Positions 44,734-53,329 of a stretch of 64,000 nt of DNA are shown here, one piece after another. The notes beneath the pieces are model-generated. The model was not told the origin of the DNA. It saw nothing but the letters and a program-made list of their open reading frames with translations, and did no database searches. The number at the start of each line of letters is the position of its first letter. Within the stretch, counting starts at the first letter, position 1. Made by a program: the position numbers and the translations under genes. The DNA is taken from positions 1 to 64,000 of the forward strand of contig JAFLSO010000002.1 of assembly GCA_022510925.1 (NCBI GenBank), given 5' to 3'. The stretch is from Treponema sp. (lineage in GTDB: Bacteria; Spirochaetota; Spirochaetia; Treponematales; Treponemataceae).

Positions 44734-45534
44734 TTAAGCCGGCACGTCCATGCGGAACGAGAGCTTTCCGCTTCCGGCGGGGTCAGGGAATTCCATTCCG
44801 CTGGCCCAGAAATGCAGGAAGTCACCCTGCCCGCATACGGGGTTATATATGCGGTCTCCCCTCACAGGAAGCCCCAGCCAGGCCAGATGACAGCGTACCT
44901 GATGCCTGAACCCCGCGCTTATGACGCACGTGGCCCTGACGGTTCCGGGGCCGGTCTGCTCCGTTAAAATCCGTGTGGAGTAAACCGTGCCTGAGGCTTT
45001 TCTGTCCGCGTATGAATTCCCGCCGCCCGTTACAGGCCGGACGCTCTTTCTCCCCGGACCGAAAAAGCGGAATTCGGACGATACAGTATACTTATGCATA
45101 CATGTTAATAACGTTTCTAGTTTTATTCCGGCATCGTTCGCGGGGAATCCTCCCAGTCTGCGGGTACAGTCAGGCTCTATCTGACAGTCCGCCGTGTATG
45201 TCTTTATGAATTTACCATCCGCCTGAAAAGCGAGCATGGCGTCATGGAAATCCTGGTCCGCGGCCAAAAGCAGAAGCCCCTCCGTGTCGGTGTCCAGCCG
45301 GTGAAGCAGTCCGTGCTCCACGGCTTTCCTCCCCTGCACCTCATCTAGAATCGGGTACAGACGCGCGGCCTGCGTGTACGCGGAGTCATCCCCCTGTCTG
45401 AGCGGCGCGGACGGAAGCCCTCTGGGCTTTACGATTACGGCGAAAGGCTCCTTTGCGCAGGGCTCATGCAGGATTTTTATGCGGGGACCGGCATTTTTTC
45501 CGTCTGGCGGAATGTCCGCGGAATTCACACTCAC
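44734..45534 (-). CDS. RluA-family pseudouridine synthase
   Basis: The 266-residue protein has the RluA catalytic motif HRLDTDTEGLLLLA with the essential Asp and later FRHQVRCHLAWLGLPVRGDRIYN (in part), the conserved C-terminal RNA-binding box. No S4 domain is seen. It is probably an rRNA or tRNA modifier; the target cannot be assigned. Last gene of the minus-strand operon; it lies two bases below the RluD-type gene. Confidence 0.88.
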   Translation of the reverse strand: MSVNSADIPPDGKNAGPRIKILHEPCAKEPFAVIVKPRGLPSAPLRQGDDSAYTQAARLYPILDEVQGRKAVEHGLLHRLDTDTEGLLLLAADQDFHDAMLAFQADGKFIKTYTADCQIEPDCTRRLGGFPANDAGIKLETLLTCMHKYTVSSEFRFFGPGRKSVRPVTGGGNSYADRKASGTVYSTRILTEQTGPGTVRATCVISAGFRHQVRCHLAWLGLPVRGDRIYNPVCGQGDFLHFWASGMEFPDPAGSGKLSFRMDVPA

Positions 45535-45535
45535 G

Positions 45536-46498
45536 CTAATAATCCTTGGGCATGATGAATTTTTTATGCCTTTTTCTAAGGACGGCGACCGTCTTCCTGA
45601 AACGCTCCGGCTCAGGGGCGCGGAACACGGATGGCACGGTGTGCCCGGGAAGAGTTATGGTGAGCCTGTACGAGTGCAGCATCAGGCTTGCGGACGGGAA
45701 GCCAGGGTCCCTGCGGCCGTAAACCGGGTCTCCCAGAACAGGGCAGTTAAGGAAGCGCATGTGCGCCCGTATCTGATGCGTCCGCCCCGTGTATATGCGG
45801 ACTTTCATGAGCGAATAATTTCCGTAGCACGCGATGCACTTGTATGCGGTGACGGCACGCCTTCCGCGCGCGTCATCCTGCGTCGCCACAAAGCGTTTCC
45901 TGTCCTTGGGGTCGCGCACAAGGCCTGCGGTGATGAGCCCGTGCTGATGAGGGGGCCTTCCCGTGCAGATGCAGATGTACTCTTTTATGAGCGTCCTGTG
46001 GTTCCTGAACTGGGCGGAAAGGAATTCCTGCGCGGCGTGGTTCTTTGCGGTAATCATGACACCGCTTGTGTCTTTGTCCAGGCGGTGCACTATGCCGGGC
46101 CTCAGCTGCGTCTCATCCCCGGCGTTCTGTATGGCTGACTTTTTGTACCGCCACAGAAGCGCGCTCACGAGCGTTCCGCTCCAGTTGCCCGCCGCGGGAT
46201 GGACTACCATCCCCTGCTCCTTGTCTATGACGCACACATCGGAGTCCTCGTATATTATTCTTAGCGGAATGTCCTCGGGCTCTATGTCCTGCGGGATATT
46301 CTCCTGCCAGCGGATCTGCACGGAGTCGCCCGCGCTTATTTTGTGCGAGAGCTTAGCGTCCTTGCCGTTCACAAGAATCTCCGTGGCGCATGCCTTCAGA
46401 TGGCTCCTGCTGATGCCCCCCGGAATCTCAGAGACATACTTGTCAATGCGCGTGGATTTTGTGCAGTCGCCGGGGACTGTAAAATCAAATGCCGGCAT
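45536..46498 (-). CDS. Pseudouridine synthase with S4 domain (RluD type)
   Basis: The 320-residue protein has an N-terminal S4 RNA-binding domain (RIDKYVSEIPGGISRSHLKA), the catalytic motif HRLDKDTSGVMITAKN and the ending YTGRTHQIRAHMRFLNCPVLGD (in part). RluD isomerises uridines in helix 69 of 23S rRNA; the domain layout fits RluD or RluC. It overlaps the preceding hypothetical gene by 14 bases. Two pseudouridine synthases in tandem are an odd pairing here, probably both for the ribosome. Confidence 0.9.
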   Translation of the reverse strand: MPAFDFTVPGDCTKSTRIDKYVSEIPGGISRSHLKACATEILVNGKDAKLSHKISAGDSVQIRWQENIPQDIEPEDIPLRIIYEDSDVCVIDKEQGMVVHPAAGNWSGTLVSALLWRYKKSAIQNAGDETQLRPGIVHRLDKDTSGVMITAKNHAAQEFLSAQFRNHRTLIKEYICICTGRPPHQHGLITAGLVRDPKDRKRFVATQDDARGRRAVTAYKCIACYGNYSLMKVRIYTGRTHQIRAHMRFLNCPVLGDPVYGRRDPGFPSASLMLHSYRLTITLPGHTVPSVFRAPEPERFRKTVAVLRKRHKKFIMPKDY

Positions 46499-47090
46499 TT
46501 AAATTTTCCAGTCCGCGGAGAACTACAGGCGGAAACGGCAGAAGGGTGAGCATCTCGCTGTCAGGCAGGTCGGGCGGATTTACATCAATGTCCGCATTGT
46601 CTGCCTCGGTTCCGGCGGAGCCGTCCTCCTTTGGCGGGGAGACGATGTCCGCTTCGTCAGGAAAAACCGGGGTCACATACGGGCGGTTTCTTCCTTGCTG
46701 TATTTTTCTGAGCCGTGCCGAGCGGTTATGCCGGCGTATGAGCGTTATCCCCAGATCGGTCAGCCCCAGTACCGCGCTGGCCGCGAGCGATATGCCCAGT
46801 ACGGCTACCTGCTGCTCCCGAGTGAATGAGCCCGATGCGGAATTCAGCGGGTTCGGGAAACTGCTCAGCGTGCCGTTCGCATAAAGAATCCCGCCGTATG
46901 CAAGGCTGACTCCAATGGTCACAAGCGGAAGGGAGCCGAACGTGATTACCTCCGTGCGCCTGAGATCATAGGCCCACTGCGGGAATGAGCCGGGAACGTA
47001 AGGCTCGGGCACTCCGTCAGCGGCAAAAAGCCCTGAACGGAAAAATGAGGACATGAGAACCAGAACAAGAACGGCCGTTTTCCTATGCAT
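46485..47090 (-). CDS. Membrane protein of unknown function
   Basis: The 201-residue protein starts with a signal-like segment (TAVLVLVLMSSFFRSGLFA) and has two further hydrophobic segments (FGSLPLVTIGVSLAYGGILY and AVLGISLAASAVLGLTDLGI). The C-terminal 80 residues are Pro/Asp-rich and probably disordered. No family recognised. It overlaps yggS by eight bases and rluD by 14. Confidence 0.7.
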   Translation of the reverse strand: MHRKTAVLVLVLMSSFFRSGLFAADGVPEPYVPGSFPQWAYDLRRTEVITFGSLPLVTIGVSLAYGGILYANGTLSSFPNPLNSASGSFTREQQVAVLGISLAASAVLGLTDLGITLIRRHNRSARLRKIQQGRNRPYVTPVFPDEADIVSPPKEDGSAGTEADNADIDVNPPDLPDSEMLTLLPFPPVVLRGLENLNAGI

Positions 47091-47874
47091 TTACTGAAAC
47101 CTCCCCGGGGGAAGCGGCGGTTCCGCGTCCGCCGAAAATGGCGCTTCCTACCCGCACCATGGTGCTCCCCTCCTCCACGGCTATTTTAAAGTCCGCGCTC
47201 ATTCCCATGCTGAGCTCCGTGAGCGGCAGGTCCGGGAAGAGGGAGTTTATCTCATCTTTAAGGCGCCGCAATGTCCTGAAAGAATTCCTTATCAGGTCCG
47301 TGTCATCGGTCAGCGGCGCCATGGTCATAAGACCGCGCAGGGTTACGTGCGGACAAAGGCCTTCCGCAATGCTCCTTGCTGACTCAATCAGAGAAGCGGA
47401 CTCCGCGTATCCGCTTTTTGAGTCCTCGCCCGTGCGAAGCTCCAGGAACACGTCTATGCTCTTTTCAAGCTGCCCGCATCTTTTCTCTATCTCGCGCAGC
47501 AGCTCCACGCTGTCCACTGACTGTATGCATCTTGATATCTCCACGGCTTTTTTGACTTTGTTTGTCTGCAGGTGGCCGATTATGTGAAGCTCGGGGAGAT
47601 TTGCTGACGGGTCCTCCCGCGTCAACGTCATGCGCACCGACTCGAATTTATCGCGCGCCTCCTGCACCCGGTTCTCGCCGAAAAGCATCTGCCCGCACGA
47701 AAGCGCCGCCAGGACTTTATCCGCGCCATGGAATTTGCTTACGGCGCACAGCCTCACGCTGCCTTCCGCGCGGCCCGCGGCTTTCTCCGCAGAGGAAATC
47801 TCATCTCTTATGCGTGCCAAATTCCGCGCTATGTCCGCGGTGCTCTCTGTGAAAGTATCCAATTTTCTCCTCAC
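47083..47874 (-). CDS. YggS family PLP homeostasis protein
   Basis: The 263-residue protein carries the alanine racemase-like N-terminal barrel: CAVSKFHGADKVLAALSCGQ with the PLP Lys, FGENRVQEARDKF, HIIGHLQTNKVK and LSMGMSADFKIAVEEGSTMVRVGSAIFG (in part). It controls PLP and amino acid balance without catalysing racemisation. It overlaps rsmA by four bases. Confidence 0.93.
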   Translation of the reverse strand: MRRKLDTFTESTADIARNLARIRDEISSAEKAAGRAEGSVRLCAVSKFHGADKVLAALSCGQMLFGENRVQEARDKFESVRMTLTREDPSANLPELHIIGHLQTNKVKKAVEISRCIQSVDSVELLREIEKRCGQLEKSIDVFLELRTGEDSKSGYAESASLIESARSIAEGLCPHVTLRGLMTMAPLTDDTDLIRNSFRTLRRLKDEINSLFPDLPLTELSMGMSADFKIAVEEGSTMVRVGSAIFGGRGTAASPGEVSVNA

Positions 47875-48764
47875 GTAGACATGCCCATTGTAGCAGATGA
47901 GAGATTCAGGCTCAATACGCTGAAATCATCTGTGCAAAGGCTCTCCGCCCTGCACCCCGGGTCTATTCCGCTTTTTACAAGAATCTCCTCGGCATCCGCG
48001 CCCTCAGGTAGAACTGACTTTATGTTGTTCGCGACGGTTTTCCTTCTGCTTGAAAAAAGAGCGTGGACGGTCCTTGTGAACATTTTTGTCTCCACGGCGG
48101 ACAGGCCCGCTGAGTCTTTTCCGCGCGGAGAAAGGACCGCGGTCTGAGAGGCAACGTTAGGTCTGGGCCAGAAATTCCCCGCGCCCAGGACAGGAAGAAG
48201 CTCCACGTCATAGAATCTCTGGCAGAGGACGCTGAACGCGGAGTAGTCCCTGGAGCCTGCTCTTGCCGCCATGCGCTCCGCAACCTCCCTCTGCACGGTG
48301 AAAACGCACCTGGAGAATACCGTGCCCGAGGATATGGTGTCGGCTATGAAAGACGCCGCTATGTTGTACGGAAGGTTCCCGAACAGCTTTATGCATGATC
48401 CGCTGCCGCAGGAACGCATAAGCTCCGCCTCCCAGTTTTTAAGCACATCGCCCTGCACTATCTTGAGCGTGTCGGATTTCTCGTAATCAGAGAAAAAATC
48501 ATGCAGCGCGCCAGAGAAGCCCCTGTCTATCTCGAACACTGTCAGCTTAGCGCCGGACCTTAGAATCAAGTCGCTCATGCATCCCAGTCCCGGGCCCACC
48601 TCCCATACGTTGTCACCGGGAGACAGCTCCAGCGCCGATACGATTCGTTCCCTTGCCGCGGAATTTATCAGGAAATTCTGGCCGAATTTTTTCTGCATGG
48701 CCATTCCGCGGCCGTCAAGGAATTCTTTGATTGAGAGAGGCGAATTATAGTCTGGATGCTCCAT
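47871..48764 (-). CDS. rsmA: 16S rRNA dimethyladenosine transferase
   Basis: KsgA/RsmA dimethylates A1518 and A1519. ATG 48764 (MEHPDYNSPL, 297 residues) has GGAGAC upstream; a longer frame opens at 48818 but overlaps comEC. Motifs: KKFGQNFLIN, VWEVGPGLGCMSDLI and catalytic NLPYNIAASF. The C-terminal domain with PRPNVASQTAVL is present. It lies 10 bases after comEC. Confidence 0.94.
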   Translation of the reverse strand: MEHPDYNSPLSIKEFLDGRGMAMQKKFGQNFLINSAARERIVSALELSPGDNVWEVGPGLGCMSDLILRSGAKLTVFEIDRGFSGALHDFFSDYEKSDTLKIVQGDVLKNWEAELMRSCGSGSCIKLFGNLPYNIAASFIADTISSGTVFSRCVFTVQREVAERMAARAGSRDYSAFSVLCQRFYDVELLPVLGAGNFWPRPNVASQTAVLSPRGKDSAGLSAVETKMFTRTVHALFSSRRKTVANNIKSVLPEGADAEEILVKSGIDPGCRAESLCTDDFSVLSLNLSSATMGMST

Positions 48765-48774
48765 AATGTCTCCG

Positions 48775-50049
48775 TCAGAATGTGATGCGCGGTGCCCGGG
48801 CGAAAATGCCCGCCGCAAAGATTATAGCGCGGTAAAGCGCGTCAAGTATAGCGCCAAACATGGGCAAAAGAAAAGGCATCAGAAGGCACAGGATTATGCT
48901 CACCAGAGACAGCGCCAGGAACAGGCTTATCAGCGGGGTCACAAGCACGGAGGAGATAATGCTCACTGGGGTCATTATGCCGAACAGACTCAGGCTTATG
49001 GGCGCGGTGGAAAGGAACGCTCCGAAGGACGCGCTTAAGGAGGATGCGGTTCCGGGCGGGAACAAAAAGGACGTGATTCCTGTAACGAGCGGAGATATTA
49101 TGAGTATGCCCGCGAGCGCTCCGTAAGAGAGCATGAACGCGGCGGTCTTTATATGGTGCGGAAAGATGCACGAGTGAATCAGGAACGATGCCGCGAGCAC
49201 GCTCAGGAAGTCCGGCCCTGACACAAAAAGCCGCGCGCCCAGCATCATAAGAAGCGTGCAGAGGAGCGCCCTGAAAAGCGATGGTGAGAGCCCCGCGAAC
49301 CATACGAACGTAAGTATTCCGATGAGCTGCACTGTCTGAGAGTGCTTTCTCCCGAAGATTCTGGTCCCTGTCATTCCCGCCGCGCGCGAGAAAAACGAGA
49401 GGTGCATTCCGCTCAGCGCAAGCACATGCGACAGCCCCGCGTCACGGAAGAGGTCCCCCACTTTACCGGGAGTGTACTCCCTGCTTCCCGCAAGAAGCGC
49501 AAGCACCAGCGCACCCGCCTCCCCCCATGCGAACATAAGCCTCTTGAACTGAAGCCTTGCCAGCGCCCTAAGTCGCATTACGCGCCCTGCAAGGCCGTCT
49601 CCCGGGCCTATGTGCTCGGTAGCGTAGGCGATGAACGTTCCTGTCACTGGATTGAATCTTCCCGCGCAGCGCACGCGCTCGCCTGATTCTATGAGCGCCC
49701 TGGCGCCGGAAGAGGAGTAAAGTTTTCCCGGATAAAGGGATTCCACCACTGCGCTGTCAATGCTCACCGTGACTACCCCGCCAGCGGAGGACACAGCATT
49801 TCCCGGACCGCCGTAATCTCCTGTCACGCTCTCCAGCTGTATCTGCGTCCTGTAATATGAGCCGCTGTAGCCCCTTACGGGATTCGAGACTATGCGGCCC
49901 GTTAAGCCCGTTACGTTCTCCAGCGGAATAAGCGTCCTTACGGGGCGCCATGGCCTTATGCGCGCGCTGCCGGTGTAGAACAGGACCGCGCATGCAAGGG
50001 CGGATATTATTATGGGATTAGTGATTTTCTGTCTTACATGGTCTACCAC
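48775..50049 (-). CDS. ComEC/Rec2 competence channel-like protein, core only
   Basis: The 424-residue protein has an N-terminal DUF4131-like beta domain and about seven membrane helices with the ComEC mark GLSHVLALSGMHLSFF and FVWFAGLSPSLFRALLCTLLM. The C-terminal metallo-hydrolase domain that many ComEC proteins carry is absent. ComEC moves single-stranded DNA across the inner membrane in natural transformation; no other competence genes are in view. It overlaps the HEAT-like gene by seven bases. Confidence 0.85.
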   Translation of the reverse strand: MVDHVRQKITNPIIISALACAVLFYTGSARIRPWRPVRTLIPLENVTGLTGRIVSNPVRGYSGSYYRTQIQLESVTGDYGGPGNAVSSAGGVVTVSIDSAVVESLYPGKLYSSSGARALIESGERVRCAGRFNPVTGTFIAYATEHIGPGDGLAGRVMRLRALARLQFKRLMFAWGEAGALVLALLAGSREYTPGKVGDLFRDAGLSHVLALSGMHLSFFSRAAGMTGTRIFGRKHSQTVQLIGILTFVWFAGLSPSLFRALLCTLLMMLGARLFVSGPDFLSVLAASFLIHSCIFPHHIKTAAFMLSYGALAGILIISPLVTGITSFLFPPGTASSLSASFGAFLSTAPISLSLFGIMTPVSIISSVLVTPLISLFLALSLVSIILCLLMPFLLPMFGAILDALYRAIIFAAGIFARAPRITF

Positions 50050-51203
50050 TTGAGATTTGCGAGGGCGTTCCTCGCGGCCTGCGTCACCTTCTCGGGATAA
50101 TCCAGGTACGTAACGTACAGAAGGTAGTCAAACGCCACTTTGTCGCCCAGTCCTCCTAGAGCATTGATTACGGCTAGAATCACCACCTCCTCCGGCATGG
50201 TCCCGGTCTCGGCGCTTTTGTTCAGAGCGTCAAGATACTGCGAGAGCACCTGCCCCATGTCCGCGGATGCCACGGACGCTATGTCTCTGATTACCCCTGC
50301 GAACTGCACGGCATCTATGCTCCCGCCGTCGAATTCATTTCTGGCGATGGAGAAGAATTCCGTTACCATGTCCGATGCCCGGGTCCAGTGCGTGTCCGCT
50401 ATGGTACGCAGCGAGAGAAGCTGCAGGCCTATGAGGCTTTCCGAAGGCTCCGGTGAGTCCCCTGCTGTATATATAGCCTGCGACAGCGCGTTTTCCGCAA
50501 CTTCTCCCTGAATTTTTTCAGAAATATGCGGATTTTTTACTACGTTCGTCAGCACCACCAGCTTCTGCTCCACGGACACTGTGCTCAGGATATTCAGAAT
50601 CTCCCTGCCGCAGCTGTTCGCCAGGGGCCCGTAAGAGTCCGCCAGCGCGTCGCTGTAATCGCTCCAGATTCCGAGCAGGTCCGCCACGAAAAGCAGGTTG
50701 AATGACGTTCTGTTTCCTATGGTTTTAAGCGATTTTATGGCGGCCAGAAGAACGTCGTCCATGGGCGCGCCAGACTGCACTTTCTCCGACACGTAGGCGT
50801 TTATTATGGACACGTTGCCCGCGGACGGAAAGGCCGCAAGGCTTGTGAGAGCGGCTATCCTGAGCGCGCTGTCATGGAACGTGTAGAACACTTTTCCCAG
50901 AAGGGCCGACACCGCCTGCTGCTCGCCCGTGCCCGCAAGGTCAGACAAAGCCCTCACGCTTGCTATGGCCAGCGATATGACACCCTCGTCCTCGCCCAGT
51001 GTGTGGTACTCCTGAAGTACGAAGTCCAGCGCCTCTGCCGCAAGCTCTGCGTTTCCGCCCTGTGCCGCGCTTTCCACGGCGGCGGTTTTCTCGCGGATGT
51101 CGCCCAGCAGATAGCGCGCGCGGTCAGGGTCAGTGCCCCTCGCGGAAAGCGGAAGCGCCAGAATCAAAGCGTAGATTAAAAAAAAGTTTTTTGCGTCCGA
51201 CAC
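50043..51203 (-). CDS. Exported HEAT-repeat-like protein
   Basis: The 386-residue protein has a signal peptide (FFLIYALILALPLSARG) and then a series of two-helix units of about 35-40 residues (ALRIAALTSLAAFPSAGNVS, DVLLAAIKSLKTIGNRTSF, VILAVINALGGLGDKVAFDY, VTQAARNALANLKW), consistent with HEAT repeats. These act as protein scaffolds. No family name recognised; it may be a periplasmic partner of the PilZ protein upstream. Confidence 0.65.
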   Translation of the reverse strand: MSDAKNFFLIYALILALPLSARGTDPDRARYLLGDIREKTAAVESAAQGGNAELAAEALDFVLQEYHTLGEDEGVISLAIASVRALSDLAGTGEQQAVSALLGKVFYTFHDSALRIAALTSLAAFPSAGNVSIINAYVSEKVQSGAPMDDVLLAAIKSLKTIGNRTSFNLLFVADLLGIWSDYSDALADSYGPLANSCGREILNILSTVSVEQKLVVLTNVVKNPHISEKIQGEVAENALSQAIYTAGDSPEPSESLIGLQLLSLRTIADTHWTRASDMVTEFFSIARNEFDGGSIDAVQFAGVIRDIASVASADMGQVLSQYLDALNKSAETGTMPEEVVILAVINALGGLGDKVAFDYLLYVTYLDYPEKVTQAARNALANLKW

Positions 51204-51213
51204 AGTTCAACTC

Positions 51214-52410
51214 CTATTCCTGCGCGGGACCTGTTCGGTCAGGTTCCCCGTCATCAGCAGGTTTATACTCGCCTATAGTAATTGTATCTGAATTCCCGGC
51301 ATTTTCAAGGGGCGGACGAGGATTCTCCTCCGCAGAATGATTTTCCTCAGCCTCCGCTCCGTCATCCTCCTCCAGCCGCATGAGCGCGTCGTGAATCTCC
51401 TGCTCCTCCGGCGGCATGACGTTGTACACGTAAGTCAGCACCGCGTTCCTCATGCCGGGCGATATGTGCGTGCACTCAAAGTGGAGCCTGCTCTGGTCAA
51501 GCGCGGCGTTGAATTCCACAGCGCGTATGACGCCGTGCATAATGATGAGCGTTCCGCCCAGAGTGAACTGGAGCTTTATCTGCACGTTGCTGCGCCCTTT
51601 TCCGCCTATGCGTATCATGGCGCCGTCCTCGCTTATGTCCTCCAGGAAGCAGCGGAATCCCGGCTCCTCCTCCACCCGCTCATAGTCCACGTCCGGGCCG
51701 GTTATCATGTACATCTGCGCGTATATCTCGCACACGGCGCGTATGCTCTGCCGTTTCTGCGAGCGGTCCAGCTTGTCTGTGTGCCGCAGGAACAGCGCAG
51801 GCTGCGCCCTGTAAGTGCCGGATGCCGTCACCTGTGTGTCGAACGCGTAGCCCGCGTCACCTTTCCTCCACAGGTACACGGAGACTGACTTTCCCTCCCA
51901 GTCCTTGGGCTTCAGGAAGAAGAGGCTCTCGGTCTTGGGGTTGAACCTGGTGGGAAGGCTTAGTATGAGATCCCTTCCCGCGCTGAGTATCCTTGCCGAG
52001 AAAACTCCCTGCCCTTTTAGCACCACGCTTACTTTCTGCCTCTCCGCCAGATACTTGGTGCTCTCTATCCCCTTCCTGCGGTCAGACTCCAGCGTTATGC
52101 GCGTGCGGTAATCATAGAGCCTGGACAGGAACGCCTGCACGTTCTCCGACTGCTCGGTGCCGTCTTTCTGCGCCTGCGATATTACCGTGGCTATGCAGCT
52201 GTTCAGCGCGTTCACGGACACAAAAAGCGCCTGGGGCTCATCCAGGTCGCATTCCTTGGCGAGCCGCCACAGCGCCCTGAGCTCCCCCGCGCGGAAACCC
52301 ATGTCAGTTCCCTTGGAGTAAAAATCTATTTTTCCCTTGTAGATTACCAGCAGCCGCACAGCGACCAGAATCACGCCCGATGCTATGAGCACTGGAACAG
52401 CCACATGCAA
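51214..52410 (-). CDS. PilZ-domain protein with membrane anchor
   Basis: The 398-residue protein begins with one membrane helix (VPVLIASGVILVAVRLLVI), a helical region, a YcgR-like beta domain (QKVSVVLKGQGVFSARILSA) and a PilZ domain with the cyclic di-GMP motifs RQSIR (RxxxR) and DISEDG ([D/N]xSxxG). An acidic tail follows. PilZ proteins sense cyclic di-GMP and often regulate motility. It is the first gene of an eight-gene minus-strand run that includes comEC and rsmA, and is divergent from the CPBP gene. Confidence 0.85.
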   Translation of the reverse strand: MHVAVPVLIASGVILVAVRLLVIYKGKIDFYSKGTDMGFRAGELRALWRLAKECDLDEPQALFVSVNALNSCIATVISQAQKDGTEQSENVQAFLSRLYDYRTRITLESDRRKGIESTKYLAERQKVSVVLKGQGVFSARILSAGRDLILSLPTRFNPKTESLFFLKPKDWEGKSVSVYLWRKGDAGYAFDTQVTASGTYRAQPALFLRHTDKLDRSQKRQSIRAVCEIYAQMYMITGPDVDYERVEEEPGFRCFLEDISEDGAMIRIGGKGRSNVQIKLQFTLGGTLIIMHGVIRAVEFNAALDQSRLHFECTHISPGMRNAVLTYVYNVMPPEEQEIHDALMRLEEDDGAEAEENHSAEENPRPPLENAGNSDTITIGEYKPADDGEPDRTGPAQE

Positions 52411-52416
52411 GTTAAC

Positions 52417-52445
52417 TTGACCTCTCTCTTTGTTTATTATACGAT
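52417..52445 (+). promoter_or_regulatory. Promoter candidate of the CPBP gene (divergent region)
   Basis: TTGACC (52417-52422), 17 bases, TACGAT (52440-52445). On the other strand TATAAT (52436-52441) is a likely -10 for the PilZ operon, with a weak -35. The two overlap. Confidence 0.4.
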
Positions 52446-52466
52446 GAATATATTATCACATTTCGT

Positions 52467-53213
52467 ATGAAAAAGACACTACTTGTCCTGGAATTCATCC
52501 TGATATTCCTAGTGCTTCTCCTTCCCCCCGTATTCGTAAAATCAAGCGGCGGCATTATAAGCGCGGCGGATTTTTCGTTGCGGCCCGCTCTGGTGGAGGC
52601 CCTCATAGCCCTGGTCCTCCTCTTGCAGAATCGTTCATTAGCGCGCGGAGAAAAGTCCCGGGAAGAGCATGGTGCGGCCGCAGAAGCAGGCGCTGATGGC
52701 GAAAGTCCCGGGGCCGGCAGGTTCAGGCGCATGGTCTCGTTCATGCGGTGGACGCCGCTCACGCTTGGGATACTGCTCATACAGTACGCAGTGCTTGAGG
52801 CGCTTTACGTATTTTTTCCCGGCATAATGCCTGACGCCATGGAGCTCTCTGCCGCGGGAGGCTCACCGGCCGCATGGGCAAGGCTAATGGTCACTTTCCT
52901 GTGCGCGTCTTTTTTTGAGGAGGTCCTGTACCGCGAGTACCTGCCCGGGTCGCTGATGTTTTTTTTCAATGCGGGTGCGGCATCAGGCAGAAAAAAGGCA
53001 GTCCTTCGCCTTGTTCTGGAGCTGGCAGGCATAGTGATTTTCGCTCTGGCGCACCGCTATCTTGGAGTGCTCGGAGTGATAAACGCCCTCATCTCTGCCG
53101 TGGTGCTAAGGACATGCTATCTTAGGACAGGCTCGGTTTTCGCAGGCTGGACGGCGCACTTCCTGTACAACGCTTCCGTAATGGTGTTCGCATCCCTGGT
53201 GTCCCCTGCGTAG
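52467..53213 (+). CDS. CPBP family intramembrane glutamic protease
   Basis: The 248-residue protein has about seven membrane segments and all three Abi/CPBP motifs: EEVLYR (ExxxR), FALAHRYLG (FxxxH) and HFLYNA (HxxxN). The family includes Rce1-like proteases that cut prenylated or membrane proteins; substrates in bacteria are mostly unknown. It stands alone between the PilZ operon and thrC. Confidence 0.85.
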   Translation: MKKTLLVLEFILIFLVLLLPPVFVKSSGGIISAADFSLRPALVEALIALVLLLQNRSLARGEKSREEHGAAAEAGADGESPGAGRFRRMVSFMRWTPLTLGILLIQYAVLEALYVFFPGIMPDAMELSAAGGSPAAWARLMVTFLCASFFEEVLYREYLPGSLMFFFNAGAASGRKKAVLRLVLELAGIVIFALAHRYLGVLGVINALISAVVLRTCYLRTGSVFAGWTAHFLYNASVMVFASLVSPA

Positions 53214-53246
53214 GAGCCGGACCTGCAGCGGCGCGGTACCGCTCAC

Positions 53247-53275
53247 TAGACTACATGCCCCTTTTCTGCTAGTAT
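53247..53275 (+). promoter_or_regulatory. Promoter of thrC
   Basis: TAGACT (53247-53252), 17 bases, TAGTAT (53270-53275), about 55 bases before ATG 53330. Confidence 0.5.
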
Positions 53276-53329
53276 AGCGAAGTTCTATTTCCCTCAAATT
53301 TTTAGGATATTGAGACTAAGGATAACAAA

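Noticed and set aside
48153..48162. AACGTTAGGT half-site in rsmA
   Set aside because: It encodes the conserved PNV residues of the family, so the match is likely due to coding.
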